Source of the DNA: Stramonita haemastoma
Lineage: Eukaryota; Mollusca; Gastropoda; Neogastropoda; Muricidae
DNA: 15,000 bases
NCBI GenBank assembly: GCA_030674155.1
Contig: CM060318.1
Location: 83,048,094-83,063,093, forward strand
Direction: 5' to 3'
The notes under the pieces were generated by a model. That model was not told the DNA's origin and did not search any database. It was given only the letters and a program-made list of their open reading frames with translations. Both the position numbers and the translations under genes were made by a program. Shown in pieces: positions 9,670 to 15,000 of this stretch. The first letter of the stretch is position 1, and each line of letters begins with the position of its first letter.

Positions 9670-10235
9670 AATGCACGCGCGTTTGTGTGTGTAATATCGA
9701 TTTGTCTGCTTGTTTGTATTTATCTGCTTGTTTGATTTACTCTGGGTATTTGCTAGCCTCTCTTTGCAAAAAAAACAAAAACAACCCATGTTGCTTCAGC
9801 TAAAAAGCACTCGCGTTTTCGTTCTGATACAAAACAAAGAAGAAAACAGATAAGAAAAGACAAAGATGAACGTTTAATGCAAACTTTATCATTGTTTAGA
9901 CATCATGACACAGCGCACAAATCCACAATAACTCAGTCAAGGGCCCAAGGACAAGTGCTATAATTTGCCCCTTCTTCTTATCAAGTCCAAGTGAGGTCAG
10001 TTTCTGCTATAGTTAGCCCAGCTGGGATGGAATGGATAACAGCTGAGAGAAGCTGAAAGTGGGGGAAACTGACAGCTGTGATGAGCGCGATGAAAGGATT
10101 ACAAAAAATTCTATATACATGAACAAGTTTTTTTTTAAATAATGCATCACCAATTTGGCTTGCCTGAAAACAAAATTGCCATCTGTCTTCACAATAAAGT
10201 AGAAAAAGCCAAGGAAGACAAATCAGGCTTTTAAA
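9670..10235. other. Anonymous noncoding DNA
   Basis: AT-rich DNA without a supported gene or a recognisable transposable element. The A-rich part at 9765-9880 loosely resembles the AAACAAAGCAAAC part of unit D, but too weakly to call. Confidence 0.45.
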
Positions 10236-10402
10236 GGGAGGCAATGACAATTCCATAAACCCACTTCCATTTTGCTTCTGGTTTATGACCAAAGCATCAA
10301 ACTTGTTTATGTAACTGTTATTGCATCATCACCATCATTATATCACTTTACACGTTTCGTCATCGTCATCATCATCATCGTTCATCGTCATTTAACCCAA
10401 TA

Positions 10403-10434
<32 letters not shown>

Positions 10435-10440
10435 CCACAT
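10236..10440 (+). repeat. Possible unit E fragment with (ATC)n tract
   Basis: GGCAATGACAATTCCATAAA, CCCACTTCCATTTTGCTTCT and GGTTTATGACCAAAGCATC resemble the right-hand blocks of A, C and D. They are followed by ATC triplets (about 10325-10436, purest near 10405-10433). The relationship rests on short matches and could be partly chance. Confidence 0.4.
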
Positions 10441-10527
10441 CTCCCTTCTTCTTCTTGCATAATCATTTGTTGTGTTTTTGTTATTGTTTTGCAAAAAATA
10501 TATCACCATTTCTTTAATTTTTGTTAT

Positions 10528-10624
10528 AAAAATGCTAACAACACAATCTCTGTATGAAAACTTATAGTGATAATAACATGACATAAGTTATAAGTTTTCA
10601 TACAGATATGTTGGTAGCATTTTT
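10528..10624. repeat. Inverted repeat, long hairpin
   Basis: The left arm, 10528-10566, begins AAAAATGCTAACAACA and ends CTGTATGAAAACTTATA. The right arm, 10589-10624, is its reverse complement apart from one substitution and a 3-base length difference. The loop is 22 bp. The innermost 17 base pairs are perfect. The arms are longer than chance predicts and suggest a small palindromic transposon remnant (MITE-like) or another hairpin element. No flanking target duplication could be confirmed. Confidence 0.85.
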
Positions 10625-10664
10625 CTCAAAATAAAACTTGTCAGAGTTTTTTATTCCCTCAAAA

Positions 10665-10686
10665 ACGAGAGTGAGAGAGAGAGAGT
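10665..10686. repeat. Short (GA)n tract
   Basis: GAGAGTGAGAGAGAGAGAG, about 20 bp, shortly after the inverted repeat. Confidence 0.7.
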
Positions 10687-12187
10687 TATCTTTCTTATCC
10701 CAAACTATCGGCTTTAAAATCAGGTAAATGCGCGAAGAGCTCAGATTTACGCTGACCCGGTCATATGTCTAAAATGGCTTCCCAAAATGTTCAACCGCAA
10801 CCACATTATACACAATAATATTATGCTTTCTCAAAATAACACCAGGCTATTTCTGTACGGCCACACAAGAATTTTGTTTATCCGTTCGTTTGTTTGCTCG
10901 TTCGCCTCGCTTGTTTGTTAGTCTGCACCTCTGACATTGAAATGACAATGAGCTCGGTTCTGAACTAATTGAGACTTCGGGGAGTCGTTCCTAGAATCTG
11001 CCCAATGAGTTCTGCAGAATGCTTGTGACAACAGAGCAAAGGCACCAGTGTTTTGAGGTGGGGGGAGGGGAGGGGGGAGGGGGGAGGGGAGCTGGAACAG
11101 AGTTTTGAAGGAAACAGTCAACAGTGTGATGTGTGAGTGTCTAGTTCCAGACCACTGTCAGACTGTGGTGGAGGTTTGACATTGATATGTAGTACAATTC
11201 CCTCATCAGTGAGTGTGTTATATGGGTATTTTTTCCGGCTCTTATTTGACAGTTTTCTAATTTAATGTTATTTTGAGAGAGCTTCTTGTTTGCTGTGTAA
11301 CAACTTTTCTCTGTTTTTTCCTAGCTGATTCAATCAAAATGCACCCATTCTTTGTGTTTCGGATGTGCATCAGTGTGCAGTTTTTATTTGAAAACATCAC
11401 TTTATCGATCCCTTGGCTGGTTTTGTCCAGTCTCTTTGGACTCCTTTTTAAAAAATCTTCTTTTATCCAAAACTATCTGTTGTTGTTAATGAGCACTGGC
11501 GCTGAAAGGGGACATAACTTCGCGCTAGGTGGCGCTTTCTTGCAATGAGGAATGGCTTCCGTTCTATTTCCGTAACATAACATGGCTGTTCATTATTCTT
11601 AGGTGAAAATGCAATCAAATTAGAGCTGAAGTGACTTCCGCTTTCATTCATGAATGACAATGATGAAAAACCAAACAAGACACAAACAAATAAACAAAGG
11701 AACAAAAGGAAAACAAAACAGACAACAAGACAGAAGAGGGGAAAGCTTATCCCCCATGAACTGAAACTGCTAACCAAAATTTGTAGAGCATTACTGAAGG
11801 AAATTCAAAATGTTACCAACGTTACTGCTATTTCTTTGAACAAAATCAACCTATTGCAATGTCATTTATAGCCGTATTTTGCATTTTGTCCTAATAAAGT
11901 ATCCTTCATTGAAGAGGATTGGTGAGATTTGCATGAACCTACAACACAATATTTTTTTGGACACATCATCGACTTTTGGCAACGTAAAAAATATCTGCAT
12001 CTTTGCTGGTCTCGTCAGAGATCCTTTCTATGTCCATCAGTTCCATTTGCTGTCAACAATAAAGAGTGTACTTTTTCTCTCTCCAAGCTTAATACCGCCG
12101 AAATCTATGTCCAATTTTTTTCAGGCATTATCTGTCAGTGTTTTATTTCGTCTTTTCCTCTTTGATCGTGTTAAATCACTTTGACCA
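10687..12187. other. Mostly anonymous noncoding DNA
   Basis: No gene is supported. Open frames of 70-100 codons exist (for example around 11273-11548 and 11879-12184), but they lack start context, splice-site pairing or recognisable domains and look like AT-rich chance frames. A G-run tract is listed separately. Short T-rich segments followed by AG (for example near 12120) could be cryptic acceptors, but no coding sequence follows them. Confidence 0.5.
11060..11090 (+). other. G-run tract, G-quadruplex candidate
   Basis: Five runs of four to six G separated by single A bases lie on the + strand (GGGGGGAGGGGAGGGGGG and onward). This meets the usual G3+N1-7 quadruplex pattern with very short loops, typical of stable structures. 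If the downstream gene's primary transcript crosses it, the RNA would carry the G-rich strand. Confidence 0.75.
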
Positions 12188-12255
12188 CATTCAATTCAAG
12201 TCAGTCAAGTCAAAAACATTTAATTATCCCATGAAGGGCAATTGCAGTCAAATAA
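12188..12255 (+). repeat. Possible dispersed-repeat end
   Basis: CAAGTCAGTCAAGTCAAAAA followed by CATTTAATTATCCCATGAAG and GGGCAATTGCAGTCAAATAA resembles short dispersed repeats common in marine invertebrate genomes. CAAGTCAAG words also recur at 13141-13149. This is a weak call from pattern memory. Confidence 0.25.
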
Positions 12256-12811
12256 GACATTCGTAGTGATTATGACTTTTGCCAGTGTGATTCATTTTCT
12301 GTCTGTTTCAAACGTTTTTATCTATCTCTGCTGTAAGCCAGGTCTCCTTCCAGTGCTGCGATCTTTCAACTTGTGTGACTTTTCCTGCCTTTGCTCGGAG
12401 TTCTGTCTGGAAAACTCATCCGTATTCTGTCAGTATAAATAGCATCCTTATTTTCTGGAAAATGTGTTCGATAAAAATCCTCTTTTCTATCCCTCTGTTT
12501 CTTTTCTTCCTGTCACCTCCTTCTTGTCTGTTTTCATCCATTTGAATCCGTTCTCCTGACTTTTTTTTCCAAAAAGACTTAAAAATCCCAGGCCGTAGTC
12601 AGATGTGCAGGGCCTGAATTGTTAGACACTTTAAAGGTAGTGTAACGCATGTTCGCTCATTTAACAAACAGCAACAGATGCTGTCTAAGTGTTCAACGAT
12701 GACGACGAAGAATTCTTAGAAAAAAACTAGCCTTTTTTTTCAAGCTCCTCGCCGATACCTTTGATGTCCTAAACCTTGTAACCGATCCCTGTCTTTGCCT
12801 CTGTGTTTCAG

Positions 12812-13016
12812 CACATCCCATCCACAGGTGCCGGACAACTGGTACCCTTTAGAAGGGCGGACGGCCCGCAGTCACGTGCAGGGGAAGATCCACCTGCAGA
12901 TGTACCTGGGCACCCGGGAAGATAGGGGCATTCCTGAGGACGACAACTGGACTGACGTCATGCAGCATGAAGACCTCATGAGGGTCTTTGTGCAACACGA
13001 GCTTCGTCTCTTTAAT
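12812..13016 (+). CDS. BAIAP3 / UNC13D (Munc13-4) family, internal exon: C2-domain end
   Basis: This exon encodes about 68 residues of a Munc13-type C2 protein. These calcium-dependent tethering and priming factors drive dense-core vesicle or lysosome-related granule exocytosis by acting on SNAREs at membranes. WYPLEGR, SHVQGKIHLQMYLG and TREDRG match the closing beta strands of the first C2 domain; the following helix-like stretch (DLMRVFVQHELRLF) starts the linker to the MUN region. The acceptor at 12810-12811 has a good pyrimidine tract (TTTGCCTCTGTGTTTCAG). A weaker AG at 12826-12827 would start the exon at VPDNWY. The donor is AAT|GTAAGG at 13017. The exon begins with the third base of a codon and ends in phase 0. 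It is GC-rich unlike its surroundings. The family is fairly sure; BAIAP3 versus UNC13D orthology is not decided. Confidence 0.8.
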
Positions 13017-13170
13017 GTAAGGGTATGGTAGTTGATTTACCTAATTTAACATGTGTGTGTGTGCACACGCGCGCACGCATTCGTGTGTGTAAGTGTGATC
13101 AAGTAAAATTTTATTTCCAGATGGTTGTGTGTTTGTGTGTCAAGTCAAGCCATCAAAATTGTATTTCCAG

Positions 13171-13266
13171 ATTGTGTGTGTGTGTGTGTGTGTGTAGTGT
13201 GTGTGTGTGTGTGGTGTGTGTGTGTGTGTGTGTGTGTAGTGGCGTGCGTTGTGTTTGCGTGTGCAG
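13171..13266. repeat. (TG)n microsatellite in intron
   Basis: TG repeats with TAGTG and GGTG interruptions, ending in GCGTGCGTTGTGTTTGCGTG. A shorter TG patch lies at 13050-13062. Confidence 0.95.
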
Positions 13267-13488
13267 TTTGTAATAGCAGCATAATCATAGTAGTACAACT
13301 AGTATTAGTAGAAGGACTATTGCTTTCAGATTTGAGTTTCATTGCATCATAACTTATATCTCAGTAAAACGTGATGGACCTGTTAATAGTCCAAATAATC
13401 AGCAAAAGAAATGATTTATCAGTTGAACCACTGGATCAAAAATGGAACATTTAAAGACAATTGATATACAAATAACAAGTAAATAATA

Positions 13489-13517
13489 AATGCATAAATG
13501 GATAAATAATAAATAGA

Positions 13518-13568
<51 letters not shown>

Positions 13569-13592
13569 ATAGATAAATAAATAAATAAATAG
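13489..13592. repeat. (AAAT)n microsatellite in intron
   Basis: ATAA/AAAT tetranucleotides with GATA variants at both ends. The motif matches the expanded tail of the SINE at 620-1020, but I see no SINE body to its left, so it may be an orphan tail or an independent tract. Confidence 0.9.
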
Positions 13593-13832
13593 ATGAAAAA
13601 TGAATACACAATAATATGAAATGAACTATCGACGGAATAAAAATGAAGGTTTAGCAGATAAAAAAAAGCAGCACAAACACCATCTTCAAGGATTATATTA
13701 CTGTAAATAACACGCTGTACAGTCTTCTCAAGCATTCTCTCCAAAACGAAACCCAAAATGACCAACCACAAACATCTCCTATCCTATCCACGTAAACCCC
13801 AACACTATTGATGTGCTGTTTGTGTCCCCCAG

Positions 13833-13936
13833 GACGTGTCCTTCAAGTGGCCCGGAGAGCTGCCCCCCGCCGCCCTGACCATCCTGCACCAACACGCCAT
13901 TCAGGGGGACGTCACTGAGGTCCAGCAGGCCGTCTG
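13833..13936 (+). CDS. BAIAP3 / UNC13D family, second internal exon
   Basis: It encodes about 34 residues between the C2 domain and the MUN region, including [20 protein letters not shown] and VTEVQQAV. From memory of the family, Munc13-4 and BAIAP3 carry an equivalent segment here: Trp-x-Gly-Glu-Leu, a small-residue stretch, a Leu-His-x-His/Gly-Ala-x-Gln motif, then a conserved Val-x-x-Trp that the next exon completes. The acceptor is CCCCCAG at 13826-13832 and the donor TG|GTGAGA at 13937. The exon starts in phase 0 and ends after two bases of a Cys codon, which the next exon completes. It is strongly GC-rich, with mostly C or G in third positions. Confidence 0.8.
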
Positions 13937-14135
13937 GTGAGACTGAAACTGACCAGCACAGAATATATAGCTAGTACTCATGTTAACCGTGGGAAAGTTT
14001 GGCAATGGTAATGATGCGGGATTATAGCCTACACTGGTACACTGTCGCACACCATGCTCGTGACTTGATGGCTCTGGATCGAGCCACCAGAGAGGCACGC
14101 GCACACATTCACATACACACAAACACACACTTTCC

Positions 14136-14603
14136 AGGCCCCATAATAATCTCTATAAGTCAAGCCTTGCTTATTCAGGAAGAAAATTGTGGAATAATGG
14201 TTTTTAAAAAAAAAATTAAGTCAGCTCTTCCAAAACAATCGTATAAGAAACTTTTGAAAAAACATCTGAAGGACAAATTCTAAGTCCACCGTTATGCTCG
14301 AGGCTACCCTACATCTGTGTGCTTTGTTGTTATTCTTACCCTTGCTATTTCATATTCTCATTATTTGTCTGCACGACTCGAGCTAAAGTTGTACTGTCTT
14401 GGATTTGTTTTATCTTGTACTCTGAGGTATGCTTTAAATGAAATCCTTATTTATTTTGGTTCTTTTCAACATTGATTGATATTTGCCTTTTGAATACTTT
14501 TTAAGTCTGTTTTTTTGTCGTTGATTTTCTTGTGAGGCCAGGATGAAAACAAGTTTTGCAAACTTAATCTTTTACCCTCAATAAAGATAATTTTGACAAC
14601 TTG
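14136..14603 (+). mobile_element. Probable 3' end of a non-LTR retrotransposon
   Basis: An open frame ends at a TAA near 14281-14283 after ALPKQSYKKLLKKHLKDKF. It resembles the C-terminal tail of many CR1/L2/Nimb-type reverse transcriptase ORFs, which typically run Leu-Pro, a short spacer, then a Lys-rich helix just before the stop. About 320 bp of T-rich sequence follows, closing with TGTGAGGCCAGGATGAAAAC, an AATAAA signal (CTCAATAAAGATAA near 14578) and TTTTGACAACTTGAC, as expected for a LINE 3' untranslated end. It is sense-oriented within the intron. No reverse transcriptase core is present, so it would be a 5'-truncated copy. The family was not identified; an old gene fragment is the alternative. 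Confidence 0.45.
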
Positions 14604-14617
14604 ACTTCACCCCGACA

Positions 14618-14658
14618 CACAAACGCACGCACGCACGCACCACGCACGCACGCACTTA

Positions 14659-14730
<72 letters not shown>

Positions 14731-14752
14731 CACACACACACACACAACACAC
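14618..14752. repeat. (CGCA)n-(CA)n compound microsatellite in intron
   Basis: CGCA tetranucleotides (about 14624-14653) lead into about 85 bp of CA with AAAA and ACAACAC interruptions. It ends 57 bp before the third exon. Confidence 0.95.
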
Positions 14753-14777
14753 TTTACATCACATTGATGCTGCCTGC

Positions 14778-14784
14778 TACTAAC
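14778..14784 (+). promoter_or_regulatory. Consensus splicing branch point TACTAAC
   Basis: TACTAAC is the optimal branch-point word. The presumed branch A is at 14783, about 26 bases before the acceptor AG at 14808-14809, and a pyrimidine-rich stretch lies between. This supports the exon start at 14810. Confidence 0.7.
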
Positions 14785-14809
14785 TCCATTTCTTGTATTC
14801 TCTGCACAG

Positions 14810-14927
14810 TCGGTGGATGGCCTACAGTCACACGCACACAGAGCATCCCCTCAGCTACGAGCTGCTCTTCAAGCTGCTGGACAACATCAACACGCTGTGG
14901 GAGCCTGAGTCTCTCTCCAGAGAAGAG
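14810..14927 (+). CDS. BAIAP3 / UNC13D family, third exon (gene continues past window)
   Basis: The first base completes a Cys codon; 39 codons follow: RWMAYSHTHTEHPLSYELLF, then KLLDNINTLWEPESLSREE. The pattern Trp-x-x-x-Ser, then Leu-x-Tyr-x-x-Leu, then a helix ending in a Trp-Glu and an acidic tail matches the family segment just before the MUN domain. The donor chosen is GAG|GTAGCT at 14928. The frame stays open to the window end, and a second in-frame donor, AAG|GTAACA at 14994, would extend the exon by 22 codons. Both leave phase 0. The remaining MUN domain and second C2 domain must lie to the right. Confidence 0.78.
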
Positions 14928-15000
14928 GTAGCTAGCCTAGCTCTTGATATCATTCTGCCTCATGACTTACCCTGTTTTCAGTCTCAACTAAAGGTAACAC
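14928..15000 (+). other. Start of next intron, or exon extension
   Basis: This stretch is open in the exon frame without a stop. It contains a pyrimidine stretch plus AG (CCCTGTTTTCAG, ending 14981) and a donor-like AAGGTAAC at 14991. The boundary cannot be settled from sequence alone. Confidence 0.5.

Larger units (their letters stand above)
13017..13832 (+). other. Intron between first and second recognised exons
   Basis: 816 bp, GT-AG (GTAAGG donor; TGTGCTGTTTGTGTCCCCCAG acceptor). It contains TG and AAAT microsatellites and two copies of a short word with internal acceptor-like ends (see findings). No further exon is seen. Confidence 0.75.
13937..14809 (+). other. Intron between second and third recognised exons
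   Basis: 873 bp, GT-AG (GTGAGA donor; TTGTATTCTCTGCACAG acceptor). It holds a retrotransposon-like 3' end and a CGCA/CA microsatellite. A perfect branch-point consensus precedes the acceptor. Confidence 0.75.

Noticed and set aside
9990..10292. Minus-strand open frame of about 100 codons
   Set aside because: No recognisable domain, no splice signals, and it overlaps the possible unit E fragment; probably chance.
11879..12184. 101-codon open frame as a possible upstream exon of the gene
   Set aside because: No C2-like motif, AT-rich codon use unlike the GC-rich recognised exons, and no convincing acceptor/donor pair.
13899..14128. Minus-strand open frame of 75 codons across the second exon and following intron
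   Set aside because: It is a shadow of the plus-strand exon and of CA-rich intron sequence; the plus-strand frame has family motifs and matching splice phases.

Overview
This is an animal (eukaryotic) genomic window, most likely from a mollusc and probably a gastropod. I base that on GC-rich coding exons with GT-AG junctions in AT-rich noncoding DNA, very heavy microsatellite content, and tRNA-headed SINEs of a kind I associate with molluscan genomes. The species cannot be read from the sequence. There are no operons, ribosome binding sites, CRISPR arrays or prokaryotic mobile elements.

The only protein-coding gene I can support lies at the right end on the + strand. Three internal exons (about 12812-13016, 13833-13936, 14810-14927) join in frame. 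They encode the end of a C2 domain and the linker into the MUN region of a BAIAP3 / UNC13D (Munc13-4) family protein, a tethering and priming factor for regulated exocytosis. The gene is cut by the right edge. Its upstream exons are not recognisable here, so the first 12.8 kb is probably one long intron or 5' flank.

Positions 420 to about 10440 hold a degenerate family of related noncoding units (A about 420-2345, B about 2780-3890, C about 3890-7770, D about 7770-8980, and an E fragment about 10236-10440). They share an ordered series of conserved blocks but carry different microsatellites and insertions. Unit A contains a nested SINE. A second SINE of the same family sits between A and B. 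Unit C carries two SINE-like fragments in opposite orientation and a 1.6-kb (TAG)n/(CAG)n array that contains a near-identical 200-bp internal duplication.

From 9000 to 12811 the sequence is mostly anonymous. It holds a TG tract, a strong inverted repeat (10528-10624) and a G-run tract with G-quadruplex potential (11060-11090). The two introns of the gene carry TG, AAAT and CA microsatellites and a probable 3' end of a non-LTR retrotransposon. Nearly all long open frames in the window arise from microsatellites and are not genes. The least explained structure is the array of diverged units with corresponding but independently evolved microsatellites; I see no coding capacity in it.
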